DNA of 35,436 nucleotides from CAYFUR01 sp964346275 (lineage in GTDB: Bacteria > Sumerlaeota > Sumerlaeia > SLMS01). The stretch spans positions 1 through 35,436 of the forward strand of contig CAYFUR010000030.1 in NCBI GenBank assembly GCA_964346275.1, read 5' to 3'. A program made the translations under genes and the position numbers. Numbering within the stretch: position 1 is the first letter of the stretch; each line of letters opens with the position of its first letter. The notes under the pieces are model-generated. The model searched no databases and was not told the DNA's origin. It saw nothing but the letters and a program-made list of their open reading frames with translations. Positions 23,945-32,387 of this stretch are shown piece by piece.

Positions 23945-25453
23945 TCAGTGCTCGCGGGCGGGAAGTACCGGCTTGGGCAGCTCTGCCGTCTGCCCTGTCT
24001 GGCTTTGCAGGCGGTGGATGCAGACATGGAGCTGGGAAAGAAGTTCCAGGTGGGAGGCAGGCCGCTCTTCCGGTTTTTTTTGCAGCATGGAGAGAAGCAG
24101 CGTACTGGTGTCATCGCTGATCTTGGGGTTGTGCACGCGAGGATGTGTCGGTTTCTGGCTCGAGTGCTGTTGGAGCACATCAGTGCGTTTTCTGCCCGTG
24201 AAGGGAGGCCGGCCCGTCAGCATGTGATAAAGGGACGCGCCGAGGGCATAGATATCCGCCGGGAAATCGGCGCTCCCGGCGTCTTCGGATTGTTCCGGCG
24301 CACAGTAAAAAGGAGTCCCCAATCCCGCCCCAAAGCGGGTTTTCACGATATCCCGCGGACCATCGACCCAGCGAGCGAGCCCGAAATCCGTCAGCCGCAC
24401 CTGGCCTTCGCGATCAATAATCATGTTGGAGGGCTTGATGTCGCGGTGAACGATATAGAGGCGATAGGCCGCGCGAAGGCTCTCAACCACCTGGCAGGCG
24501 ATGCGCAGCGCCGTGGCTTCGCGAAGGCGCCCCACCGTCTCGATCAAGTCGGAAACGCTCAGGCCGTTCACGTAATCCATGGCCATGAGGTAATAGCCCT
24601 GGATGAAATCGAAATCGCTGACCCGGACGATTCCCGGGTGATTGAGCTTCATCAGCAGCAGCGCCTCGCGCTTAAAGCGGTCGAGGGCGTGGGATTTGTC
24701 CAAAGCAAGGGAGGGATGGAGGACCTTCACGGCGAGGGGCACATCGAGCACCTCGTGGGCCGCCAGAAAGACCCAGCTGGATGCTCCGCGCCCCAGGGGC
24801 CGCAACAGCGCATATTTCCCGATCCGCTGGCCCGAGAGCCGCGCGCCCTTGCGATAGAGATTCTCGATACGCGCCAGCCTCTCCTCGCTCTCGCTCAGGT
24901 TCTTTTCCGATTCGGAACCAGAACTTCCGGCGGAAGACTCTGAAGTGGCGGGCATTGCGCCAGCCGGTTCCTGCTCTTCCAGGCCACCCGTTTCAGCGAG
25001 ATCGGGTTCAATGGGTCCCGAGGGAGCCTCGTAACTGAGGGTGTCGTCCGTCAGTTCGGACTCCGGCATATCGGCGATCGGCCGATTCATCTTCGACTGG
25101 GCCGAGGTCAAGGGATTCAGGTCGGTTTGAGACAGTTTGCGCACGCGCAGGCGGCTGTGTTCTTCCGCTCCAGCCAGCAACAGCGACTGGCCCATGCTCA
25201 GGGAAAGCTCATTCGTGCTGATCATGCGGATCACCCGCAGCTCGTGTTCCCGTACAAAACCGGAATCCACCAGGTACTCGCCAACGGAGCGATACTGGTA
25301 TCGCCGCGATTCCCGCATCAGGCCCTCTTTCTGATCCTCGCCGATGATGTTCAGCGTCACCAGTGTTTCGAGGAGTTCCAGGTCTGGGGCTTCGGCGGAT
25401 GGCATGAAAGAATAAACAGCCTTCGGAGGCGGTGGAGAAAGGAGTGAGCGCAT
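23945..25453 (-). CDS. Ser/Thr protein kinase (Hanks type) with MshEN-like N-terminal segment
   Basis: A 502-residue protein from the first ATG; a second ATG at 25403-25405 would shorten it by 16 residues, and neither has a strong ribosome-binding site. Residues about 23-85 (LETLVTLNIIGEDQ, YRSVGEYLVDSGFVREHEL) resemble the N-terminal domain of type II secretion/pilus ATPases (T2SSE_N/MshEN), which can bind c-di-GMP or mediate docking. A disordered acidic Ser/Glu-rich linker spans about 110-200. The kinase domain (213-480) has GRGASSWVF, AVKV (Lys243), HRDIKPSN (Asp338), DFG (356-358), GTPFYCAPEQ and DIYALGASLY. All catalytic residues are present. No transmembrane span, unlike PknB, so it is cytoplasmic. 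First gene of the heptosyltransferase operon. Confidence 0.92.
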   Translation of the reverse strand: MRSLLSPPPPKAVYSFMPSAEAPDLELLETLVTLNIIGEDQKEGLMRESRRYQYRSVGEYLVDSGFVREHELRVIRMISTNELSLSMGQSLLLAGAEEHSRLRVRKLSQTDLNPLTSAQSKMNRPIADMPESELTDDTLSYEAPSGPIEPDLAETGGLEEQEPAGAMPATSESSAGSSGSESEKNLSESEERLARIENLYRKGARLSGQRIGKYALLRPLGRGASSWVFLAAHEVLDVPLAVKVLHPSLALDKSHALDRFKREALLLMKLNHPGIVRVSDFDFIQGYYLMAMDYVNGLSVSDLIETVGRLREATALRIACQVVESLRAAYRLYIVHRDIKPSNMIIDREGQVRLTDFGLARWVDGPRDIVKTRFGAGLGTPFYCAPEQSEDAGSADFPADIYALGASLYHMLTGRPPFTGRKRTDVLQQHSSQKPTHPRVHNPKISDDTSTLLLSMLQKKPEERPASHLELLSQLHVCIHRLQSQTGQTAELPKPVLPAREH

Positions 25454-25659
25454 GCCCGAATTGTTGATTCAAAGGAGCAAATGGAATTCGTTCCAGTCAA
25501 CGATTTTCGAAGAACATCCATGGGGAGCGGTGCCATCCCGCAAAGAGCCGTTTCAAATCCCAGGGGGTGGGGAAACTGGCGTTGCGATTGCTCCATGGAC
25601 GGCATTATCCAGTCCGCCCGCTGCCCGGGCGGCCAATCCAGCAATCACGAAGGCACAGT

Positions 25660-26766
25660 ATGACATCCGCTGACATCCTGAATCGAGTGACAAATGGCGG
25701 CGAGCGCCTGACCGAGGAAGAGGCCCTTCATCTTTTTCACAACGCCGAGCTCCCCGAGCTTTCCCAGGCCGCCCATGCCATGCGCAAACGCCTGAATCCC
25801 AGCGATCAGGTGACTTATATTGTCGACCGCAACGTCAATTATACCAATGTTTGCCTGGCCACCTGTGATTTTTGTGCCTTTTTTCGAAAAATCAGCGATC
25901 CGGAAGCCTATATCCTTTCCCGCGAAGAACTGGCGGAAAAGATCCAGGAGACGCAAGCTCTCGGCGGCAACCAGCTTCTCCTCCAGGGCGGTATGCATCC
26001 CAAGCTCAAAATCGAATGGTACGAAGATATGCTGGCCTGGATGAAGTCCGAATTCGGCATCCATGTCCATGGCTTCAGCGCGCCGGAAATCCACGCCTTC
26101 GCGAAAATCAATCGCATGTCCTACGGGGAAGTCCTTGGCCGCCTGAAAGCCGCTGGCCTCGATTCGATTCCCGGCGGAGGCGCGGAAATTCTCTCTGATC
26201 GCGTGCGCGAGGAGATCACCCGGGGCAAATGCTCGACGCAGGAATGGCTCGACGTCCATCGCGTCTGGCACGAACTGGGCGGCCGATCCACCGCAACCAT
26301 GATGTTTGGCCATGTGGAAACGCTCGAGGAACGCATTGAAACCTTCCGCCATTATCGCGACCTCCAGGACGACACCGGCGGATTCACCGCCTTTATCGAT
26401 TGGACCTTCCAGCCGGAGAACACCATTCTGGCCGCCGAGCGCGGTTTGAAAGAAGTGGGCTCCTGGGATTACCTGCGCACCACGGCGATCGCTCGTCTCT
26501 TCATCGACAATATCCGGCATGTCCAGTCCTCCTGGGTGACCCAGGGAGGCCGCATCGGCCAAATCTCGCTCTTTTATGGCTGCGACGATATGGGCTCGAT
26601 CATGATCGAGGAAAATGTTGTCAAGGCCGCCGGCGCCAGCTTCCGCATGAACGAAGAAATCCTCCGAGACCTCGTCCGCGAGGCGGGTTTCGTTCCTCGG
26701 CGCCGGAATTTCTTTTACGAGTTATTGCCTGATCCCGAGGGCGAGGAAGCGGTCGCCGGCGTTTGA
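25660..26766 (+). CDS. mqnC: Cyclic dehypoxanthinyl futalosine synthase (radical SAM)
   Basis: A 368-residue protein starting at ATG 25660, with GAAGG at good spacing; the frame is open further upstream but that part is unlike the family. The radical-SAM Cys cluster is CLATCDFC (Cys65, Cys69, Cys72) preceded by NVNYTNV, as in MqnC/MqnE/CofH. Also visible are LLQGGMHPKLKIEWYEDML, SIPGGGAEILSDRVR and MMFGHVET. The enzyme closes dehypoxanthine futalosine to its cyclic form in menaquinone synthesis by the futalosine route. Length and motifs favour MqnC over MqnE and CofH. mqnA, B, D and E are not in the window. The M14 fusion gene follows after 82 bases. Confidence 0.93.
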   Translation: MTSADILNRVTNGGERLTEEEALHLFHNAELPELSQAAHAMRKRLNPSDQVTYIVDRNVNYTNVCLATCDFCAFFRKISDPEAYILSREELAEKIQETQALGGNQLLLQGGMHPKLKIEWYEDMLAWMKSEFGIHVHGFSAPEIHAFAKINRMSYGEVLGRLKAAGLDSIPGGGAEILSDRVREEITRGKCSTQEWLDVHRVWHELGGRSTATMMFGHVETLEERIETFRHYRDLQDDTGGFTAFIDWTFQPENTILAAERGLKEVGSWDYLRTTAIARLFIDNIRHVQSSWVTQGGRIGQISLFYGCDDMGSIMIEENVVKAAGASFRMNEEILRDLVREAGFVPRRRNFFYELLPDPEGEEAVAGV

Positions 26767-26848
26767 TTCTCGGGCACACGGGAAAGGGTTGCCCGCCGCC
26801 TGGGCCCTTGCCACGCTCTCTCCGCACCTTGTTACTGAGAGAAACAAC

Positions 26849-28903
26849 ATGGCCCATCCGGACGCGCCCCCGCGCTTTCCCGCGGAACAGATCTGGGACA
26901 AGCTGGATCCTTTGCCGCTTTCCCCGGTCCCCTGGGAAGTGTTTCGCCATCGCGAGCAAACCGCGTTTCTCCATCAATTGAAAAAACAAAGCCGGGTTCC
27001 CCTCGTCCTGGAGGCGCCGGGCGTTTCCAACGAAGAGCAAGCCCTCTATACATTGCGTTTTGGCCGCGGCAAGCGCCGCGTTCTCGTCTGGGCCCGCCAG
27101 CACGGCGACGAGTCCGATTGCACCGCCGGGCTCATGATGGCGCTGGATATGATTCTCAAGGAAACGGAACCCTGGATCGATCACCTCCTGGACGAACTCG
27201 ACTTTCTTGTCTTTCCCATGGTGAATCCCGATGGTGTCGAGCGCTCTACGCGGCGAAACGCTCTCGGCATTGATTTGAATCGCGACGCCGTGGCCCAGGC
27301 GACCAGCGAGGGGCGCCTGCTCAAGAGCCTGAATGACGAATTCCAACCGGAAATCTGCTTCAATCTCCACGACATGAGCGCCCGCAAATCCAACGAGGAA
27401 GATGAACTCGTTGCCATGGCGTTCCAGGCCTGCCCCTTCGATACGGAGGAGGCCGATGACGAACCGCGCACCAAGGCCAAGCGGATTGTTTGCGCCATGG
27501 CCGAACTGGTGAAGCAACACGATGCCGGCGTCGCTCGCTATACGGCGGACTTCATGCCCAAGGCCTTTGGCGACAACATGGCCCGCTGGGGAGCCGCCTC
27601 GGTGTTGCTCGAAGCTGGCGGATGGTATGAGGAAAAAGGGGGAAATGATTATGTGCGGCGGTTGTTTGCCCTCGCCTTCCTCCGCGGGCTCCATGCTACG
27701 GCAACTGGCGAGGCTGATAGCCGGGATCACTCGGCCTACGAGCAAATCCCCTTCGATAAAGGGAAGCCCTTTTTCGACGTCGTGATCGACGGGCCAATGA
27801 TTCTCAATGGCGCCGGACGGCCAGTCTTTCGCGCGGATGTCGCCTTGAACCGCGACGCCCGGATTGATCACCGGACGGCGGAGGTCGACTGGACATCCAC
27901 AGTGGAAGCCCTCGGCGACCTGGAACTGGAAAATGCGAAGGCCCGCATCCCGGCCAGCGAACATCTCCTCATGCCGGGCCTTATTGGAATTTCCCCTGGC
28001 GCGGACTTCGCGGATGGGGCTCTTCATCCGGCAGAATTCTCCCGGTATATACAGGCCGGCGTGACCACCCTCATCCACGGCGCCGGACCTTTTGCCAGCA
28101 ACCGGGCGCGGGCCGAGTGGCTGGCGAAGGGAAAAGAGATTCCGCCGCCCATCAACCTCATGCCCTTCGAGCGCGTCGGCAGCATCCGGGAACTTTTCAG
28201 CCGCCACGGGATGAGCGAACTGGCGGGATTGCTCGTCCAGGATCGCGAAATCGCCGCCGTGGACCTGCTCCACCTCCAACATCTCTTTCACCCGGCGGAA
28301 CCCATGGCGAGGGCCGAAGACCTGGCCGATCGCACCGTCGCGGCGGATTTGTTCTTCGCCGGGGCTCCCTCACGCCGCGATGTGCGCCTCCATCTGCACC
28401 TCGCTCCCGCTGGGAATCGCCACGGACTGGTCCCCGCCCGATCCGAAGAACTGCGCCAGCTCGTCGACGACTTCCTGGTGGATCCCGACCAGGTCGCTTT
28501 CAGTATAGACGCGGCGGACCCCGCAATCGACTGGCTGCCGCTGATTGCTGGCTACGGCGGCCTTTCTCTTGGGCGCGATCCGGGTCCGGATTTTCTGGGA
28601 TCGATTCTCCTCCGAGGGCAGGCGAAAGACCTGCGGGGTGTCATGGCGGTGCATAACCGGATCTCCCTGATCGGTGGCCGAGCCTTCCGACTGGTCCAGC
28701 GCAGCCGTATTGAAATTGGCAGCCCGGCCGACTTTGCCCTCTTCCCGCTCGGTGCAGTGGAAAGGCTGGAGGATTACTCTTCCAACCGCCCGGCGATGGT
28801 GATTGTCAATGGGGCCAAAGTTCTCCAGGACGGCGAGATCCTCGATGGCCCGCCCGCAGGCCACTGGCTGCTCGCTCCGGAGTGTCTCTATGGCCCTGCA
28901 TGA
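26849..28903 (+). CDS. M14-type zinc carboxypeptidase fused to a degenerate amidohydrolase-like domain
   Basis: A 684-residue protein from ATG 26849. Residues about 50-285 have the M14 zinc site: RQHGDES (His85, Glu88), FNLHD (His174), the substrate-binding region VNPDGVER...DLNRD and catalytic VLLEAGG (Glu255). From about 310 the chain follows the plan of an amidohydrolase (D-aminoacylase/dihydroorotase type): ADVALNRDARI, HLLMPGLI, AGVTTLIHG and a final SPADFALFPLGAVERLEDY. The metal-binding His-x-His expected right after MPGLI is absent (it reads GISPGAD), so the second domain is probably inactive or repurposed. No signal peptide. Its 3' end overlaps coaX by 14 bases. Peptide or peptidoglycan amino-acid processing is possible but unproven. 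Confidence 0.8.
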   Translation: MAHPDAPPRFPAEQIWDKLDPLPLSPVPWEVFRHREQTAFLHQLKKQSRVPLVLEAPGVSNEEQALYTLRFGRGKRRVLVWARQHGDESDCTAGLMMALDMILKETEPWIDHLLDELDFLVFPMVNPDGVERSTRRNALGIDLNRDAVAQATSEGRLLKSLNDEFQPEICFNLHDMSARKSNEEDELVAMAFQACPFDTEEADDEPRTKAKRIVCAMAELVKQHDAGVARYTADFMPKAFGDNMARWGAASVLLEAGGWYEEKGGNDYVRRLFALAFLRGLHATATGEADSRDHSAYEQIPFDKGKPFFDVVIDGPMILNGAGRPVFRADVALNRDARIDHRTAEVDWTSTVEALGDLELENAKARIPASEHLLMPGLIGISPGADFADGALHPAEFSRYIQAGVTTLIHGAGPFASNRARAEWLAKGKEIPPPINLMPFERVGSIRELFSRHGMSELAGLLVQDREIAAVDLLHLQHLFHPAEPMARAEDLADRTVAADLFFAGAPSRRDVRLHLHLAPAGNRHGLVPARSEELRQLVDDFLVDPDQVAFSIDAADPAIDWLPLIAGYGGLSLGRDPGPDFLGSILLRGQAKDLRGVMAVHNRISLIGGRAFRLVQRSRIEIGSPADFALFPLGAVERLEDYSSNRPAMVIVNGAKVLQDGEILDGPPAGHWLLAPECLYGPA
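28503..28510 (-). repeat. GTCTATAC core, copy 7
   Basis: Antisense within the M14 fusion gene, read AGT-ATA-GAC, where it uses the rare Ile codon ATA. Confidence 0.5.
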
Positions 28904-29687
28904 TCTGCCCCTTTGGTGCCTCGACGCCGGCAACACAACCGTGAAATTCGGCCTCTTCCGGCGCCAAACCCTGGAGAATGTCTATACAGTCCCCCGCGGC
29001 GCATGGCCTGAAAGCGCCCAGGATCTCGCCATCCGTGCGGAAGAGCTTTCTCATAAGCACGGCCGGGCAGCAGGTCTTGCCTGTTCCACCGCACGCACAG
29101 AGGACCAGGTTTATCTCGGGCCAGTGTTTGAAAGGATAGGCCTGGCGTCCCCCCCCGAGTTTCTCGGTCCCGACAGCCCTCTTCCTTTCCAGTATGTCTA
29201 TACGTCCGGCCAGCCCGGCCCCGACCGCCTGGCCAATGCGGTGGCGCTGGCCCTTCTCTCGCCCGGCCGCGCGGCGATCGCGGCGGACTTTGGCACCGCC
29301 ACGCATCTCGAAATCGTCGATGAAAAGGGAGGCTTTCGCGGCGGCACAATCATGCCGGGAATCCGCCTTCAATTCGAAGCTCTTTCGCCCGCCACGGGCG
29401 GCCGCCTTCCACTCCTTAACGACGAAGAGGCCGCCTCTCAGCCCGGCATGCTGGCCCAATCGACGGTCGAGGCGATCCGGACGGGCGTTTTGCTCGGCCA
29501 GGCCGGAGCCATCGAGCGTTTCGTGGAAGACGCCGGCCTCGAACTCCAGGCCAAACCGGATGTCTATCTCACCGGCGGCGGCGCGCGCCGCGTCGCCCCG
29601 CTTTTGCGCATACCATACACAATGGCCCCGCATCTGACGTTGCGGGGCCTTGCGAGCTGGTGGCGATTCTTGCGCGAAGAATCCTAA
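28890..29687 (+). CDS. coaX: Type III pantothenate kinase
   Basis: A 265-residue protein. ATG 28890 has GGAG seven bases upstream and lies inside the end of the preceding gene. ASKHA-fold motifs are LDAGNTTVKFGLF (phosphate 1, Asp12), PDRLANAVAL, IAADFGTATHLEIVDEKG (phosphate 2) with GGTIMPGIRLQFEAL, and LTGGGARRV (adenosine). Together these define CoaX, which phosphorylates pantothenate with ATP as the first step of coenzyme A synthesis and is insensitive to feedback by CoA. The usual BirA neighbour is absent. Its TAA overlaps the convergent oxidoreductase stop by 4 bases. Confidence 0.92.
   Translation: MALHDLPLWCLDAGNTTVKFGLFRRQTLENVYTVPRGAWPESAQDLAIRAEELSHKHGRAAGLACSTARTEDQVYLGPVFERIGLASPPEFLGPDSPLPFQYVYTSGQPGPDRLANAVALALLSPGRAAIAADFGTATHLEIVDEKGGFRGGTIMPGIRLQFEALSPATGGRLPLLNDEEAASQPGMLAQSTVEAIRTGVLLGQAGAIERFVEDAGLELQAKPDVYLTGGGARRVAPLLRIPYTMAPHLTLRGLASWWRFLREES
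28980..28987 (+). repeat. GTCTATAC core, copy 8
   Basis: Sense in coaX, phased GTC-TAT-ACA; it continues AG. Confidence 0.5.
29196..29203 (+). repeat. GTCTATAC core, copy 9
   Basis: Sense in coaX, phased GTC-TAT-ACG, 216 bases after copy 8; it continues GT. Confidence 0.5.
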
Positions 29688-32218
29688 CGGACCCCCGCCG
29701 CTTTTTCGGAGAGAATCCACGAATCCGAGTTCGCAATGGGCAGCGCGCGCACCGCATCCGCGATCACCAGGTTCGCATCCTCTGCGATGTTATTACTCAG
29801 AACCACGCGCCTTTCGCCATCGGGGCGGAATCGGAACTCCCCGAGCTTCACCCACTCGCCGCCATTGATCTGCTGGTTCACGAAAACCGTTTCCGTTCCA
29901 TCCGCATGGTGTACGGTAAAAGGTGCATCGATAGCGCGATTGAAGGCCGCCGGATACCAGACGGACACTTCATAGGTGCCCTCCGCGGGAATGTAGAGAT
30001 CCCAGGTGGCCGTGCGGCGCACCCCTTCTCCGTTGGTGTAGTGATAGGATCCGCCGAAGCGATCGGGCTGAGCCGTTCCGCGATCCCAGGAACCCTCCAG
30101 CGAGAACCGCCCGTTGTCGTCGTTATCAACAACGTAGAGCCGCTCAATGGAGAAATTCCGAACAGTGTCGAGCAATTCGCCCCCATCATCATAGCAATAG
30201 GCGGTAAAGAGCGGTGTCTCGCCTTGCTGGAGCGACGCTTCCATCACCAGCCGGCCATTGGCGCGTTCGGTGGTTTCGCCCAGTTCGCGGTGTCCCACGA
30301 ATACACGGGCGCGTGTTGCCGTGTGGTGGTAGATTTCCAATGGAAAGGTCTCGCCCGGCGACACTTCATTGCGGTCGTTCACGATGATTTCGCCGTTGTA
30401 CTCGGGAATGGGCGCCGCGTCGTAAACTTCCCAGGATATCGGCGAGTTTTGGTCGATGTCGGCCTGGAGGCGCCGCAAGCGTGTGCGTTCGAGCAAGTCA
30501 TAGTTCGATGCCCCGCCAGCCGCCATTTCCGCCGAGGCGGCGCCCGCCGCGGTCCCGATCGCCCATTCGATGGGATGCAGGCGATAGGCGGCGTTTGTAA
30601 CGAACGTGCCGGCGATCAGCTTGCCTCCCGCCAGCAGGTTGCGCACGTTCGCCGAGCCCAGGGCGCGATAGGGAATATAGAACGGCGCGGCTTTTTCGAA
30701 TTGGGGAATGATGCCTTCATCGGCGCTCGAAGGGTGAACATCCACCGCGTAGTTCCCAATACCGACGGAATCGTAAAAGCGGAAGGACGGCCCGTTGTCG
30801 TAGCCCGGCGCTTCTGTATCATCCAGGTAACGCTCGGTCAGGCGGAAGTTGTGCAAGCCGATGATCCGGCGCGTCCCGCGTATATACGGAAACTTGGAAA
30901 GCCCCGTGGCGCTTCCCATCATGTTCAGCTCGTCGATGCCCGCGAGGTAATGCGTGTCCCACGCGGACGTCCGGTTTTCTTTATAGTAGAAGTAATACGC
31001 AAGGGCGTGTTTTTCCGCTTCGGCGAGCGCATCCAGGAACACGCCTCCTTTCCAATCGGCGGATTCCGCCTGCGCGCCGGCCTTGTCCTTATACATCGTC
31101 TGGTAGGGGTAGTCGTTTCCCGGATACCAGTTCTGCATCGTCACGTCGCCGCGGTTGACTGTATCGAAGCTCCAGACCGGGCCCGTGTTGCGCAGCCGCC
31201 GATAGGTCCACACGCGCGCCCATCCATGGGGAGCGAGCGAGAAGTAGCTGTCCACCTGGTTCTGATAATAGCTCTCGAAATCCGGAAAGGGGGTCTTCAA
31301 ATGGGATTCATCGGATGGCGTGTCCGCATCCGTTACGCAGAAAATATATGCAAAAGCCTGGCTGCCCTGCTCATTCATTTCGGGCAGACTGCCATCCTCG
31401 CCCATTTTTTCCGAGGCCAGTTCGCGGCCCACCGTATAGACGGCGTCGGACAGGACAACCGTGTCGCCCAGCTCGGAGGCGTCGATCACAACCATGCCCT
31501 TTCGAGTGTCTGCCGGCTCGACGCGCACCGTTTCTTTTCGGAAGTCCTCCGAATCGGCGCTGTCATACCAGTCGTGGATCACCTCCGAGAGGAATTTGTC
31601 CGACGGTTGATAGCCATTGATCGCTTCGCGGCGGATCAGCTCCAGCGCCGTGATGCGTTTCCCCGGACCGAATTCGTCGGAGATGTCCTCGGTTTCGACT
31701 TTCTTCACGACCGCCATCTTCATCAGCGTGATGTTTGGATAGGCCTCCACCATTTGGTCGAGAATCCAGGCCGCCGTGCGCGGGTCGTAGGCTTCCCGGC
31801 TCACCCACGCGGACCCATTGGGCGCCATGCCTTCTCCCGGCGCTTCATCATCGGGATTCTTCAAATCGTCCAGAAAATCCAGGTAATCGGCGGCATAGTA
31901 GCTCGGCGGATCCTCGCGCATGAGAGTCGCCCCGGGATTATGCCAGGCATTATCGATCGCCGACACCCCCTGGGAGGTTGCCTGTCCCCCAAGCCAGTCC
32001 GTCGGCTCGGTCAGGAGAATTTTTGCCTCGGGATTCATTCGCGCGGCCTGCAGCGCCGCCGCGGGAGCACTCAACGAGCCGCCGCAAATGACGATGTCCA
32101 CCTTCATGAGTTCTGCCTTTGCCGGAGTTGTCATCAGAAGCGCTGCCGCCAGAAAGGCCCAGATTGCAAGACTTCCCAGTGAATCCGGGGCCATTCTTTT
32201 TGGGAAGGAACGAAACAC
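29684..32218 (-). CDS. Secreted FAD-dependent oxidoreductase with C-terminal golvesin-like domain
   Basis: An 844-residue protein. GTG 32216-32218 gives a basic n-region (RSFPKR) before the signal core LAIWAFLAAALLM ending TPAKA; an ATG at 32194 is the alternative. The flavin fold starts VDIVICGGSLSAPAAALQAA, a variant GxGxxG, with LTEPTDWLGGQATSQG as in FAD_oxidored (PF12831) proteins. MVVIDASELGD and a late IGTAAGAASAEMA complete it (to about 630). Residues about 715-830 (VVDNDDNGRFSLEGSW, TYEVSVWYPA, FTVHHADGTE, VNQQINGGEWVKLG) match the golvesin/xanthan-lyase carbohydrate-binding-like domain. Export and the tail suggest oxidation of a polysaccharide-linked substrate outside the cytoplasm; this is inference. 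Stop overlaps coaX by 4 bases. Confidence 0.88.
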   Translation of the reverse strand: MFRSFPKRMAPDSLGSLAIWAFLAAALLMTTPAKAELMKVDIVICGGSLSAPAAALQAARMNPEAKILLTEPTDWLGGQATSQGVSAIDNAWHNPGATLMREDPPSYYAADYLDFLDDLKNPDDEAPGEGMAPNGSAWVSREAYDPRTAAWILDQMVEAYPNITLMKMAVVKKVETEDISDEFGPGKRITALELIRREAINGYQPSDKFLSEVIHDWYDSADSEDFRKETVRVEPADTRKGMVVIDASELGDTVVLSDAVYTVGRELASEKMGEDGSLPEMNEQGSQAFAYIFCVTDADTPSDESHLKTPFPDFESYYQNQVDSYFSLAPHGWARVWTYRRLRNTGPVWSFDTVNRGDVTMQNWYPGNDYPYQTMYKDKAGAQAESADWKGGVFLDALAEAEKHALAYYFYYKENRTSAWDTHYLAGIDELNMMGSATGLSKFPYIRGTRRIIGLHNFRLTERYLDDTEAPGYDNGPSFRFYDSVGIGNYAVDVHPSSADEGIIPQFEKAAPFYIPYRALGSANVRNLLAGGKLIAGTFVTNAAYRLHPIEWAIGTAAGAASAEMAAGGASNYDLLERTRLRRLQADIDQNSPISWEVYDAAPIPEYNGEIIVNDRNEVSPGETFPLEIYHHTATRARVFVGHRELGETTERANGRLVMEASLQQGETPLFTAYCYDDGGELLDTVRNFSIERLYVVDNDDNGRFSLEGSWDRGTAQPDRFGGSYHYTNGEGVRRTATWDLYIPAEGTYEVSVWYPAAFNRAIDAPFTVHHADGTETVFVNQQINGGEWVKLGEFRFRPDGERRVVLSNNIAEDANLVIADAVRALPIANSDSWILSEKAAGVR
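31432..31441 (-). repeat. GTCTATACGG word, copy 10 (exact decamer)
   Basis: Sense direction in the FAD oxidoreductase gene, phased GTC-TAT-ACG-GTG (Val-Tyr-Thr-Val). Confidence 0.6.
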
Positions 32219-32243
32219 GGCATGCGCTTTCAGGAAGAATCGA

Positions 32244-32256
32244 GTCCCCTGGGGAC
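32244..32256. promoter_or_regulatory. Palindrome in the divergent promoter region, possible operator
   Basis: GTCCCC-T-GGGGAC is a perfect inverted repeat around one base, 26 bases before the FAD oxidoreductase GTG and in the roughly 170-base interval shared with the divergent epimerase gene. An operator or a chance palindrome; no promoter boxes were found to anchor it. Confidence 0.3.
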
Positions 32257-32387
32257 CGAAAGAAACGACACAATGAATCCCATTAGACCGTCGGCGCAAC
32301 GATTTCCTGTAAGAAAATAATAAGTGGCCTTGACCCATGTCCCCTCCCACTTCTCCATGACTTCGAAAACTCCATTTGGCCTTTTCC

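Noticed and set aside
25481..25663. Sixty-codon frame upstream of mqnC with AAAGGAG before its ATG, overlapping the mqnC start
   Set aside because: Spacing of the ribosome-binding site to ATG is only three bases, composition is random and no conserved feature is visible. A leader peptide cannot be excluded but is not supported.
26767..26848. Terminator between mqnC and the M14 fusion gene
   Set aside because: Only a five-pair GGGCA/TGCCC stem with a large loop and no following T tract; the two genes could be cotranscribed.
29660..32182. Very long open frame on the plus strand opposite the FAD oxidoreductase gene
   Set aside because: It is rich in Arg, His and Gly with no family motif and lies fully antisense to a gene with clear motifs; such frames arise from GC-rich codon use.
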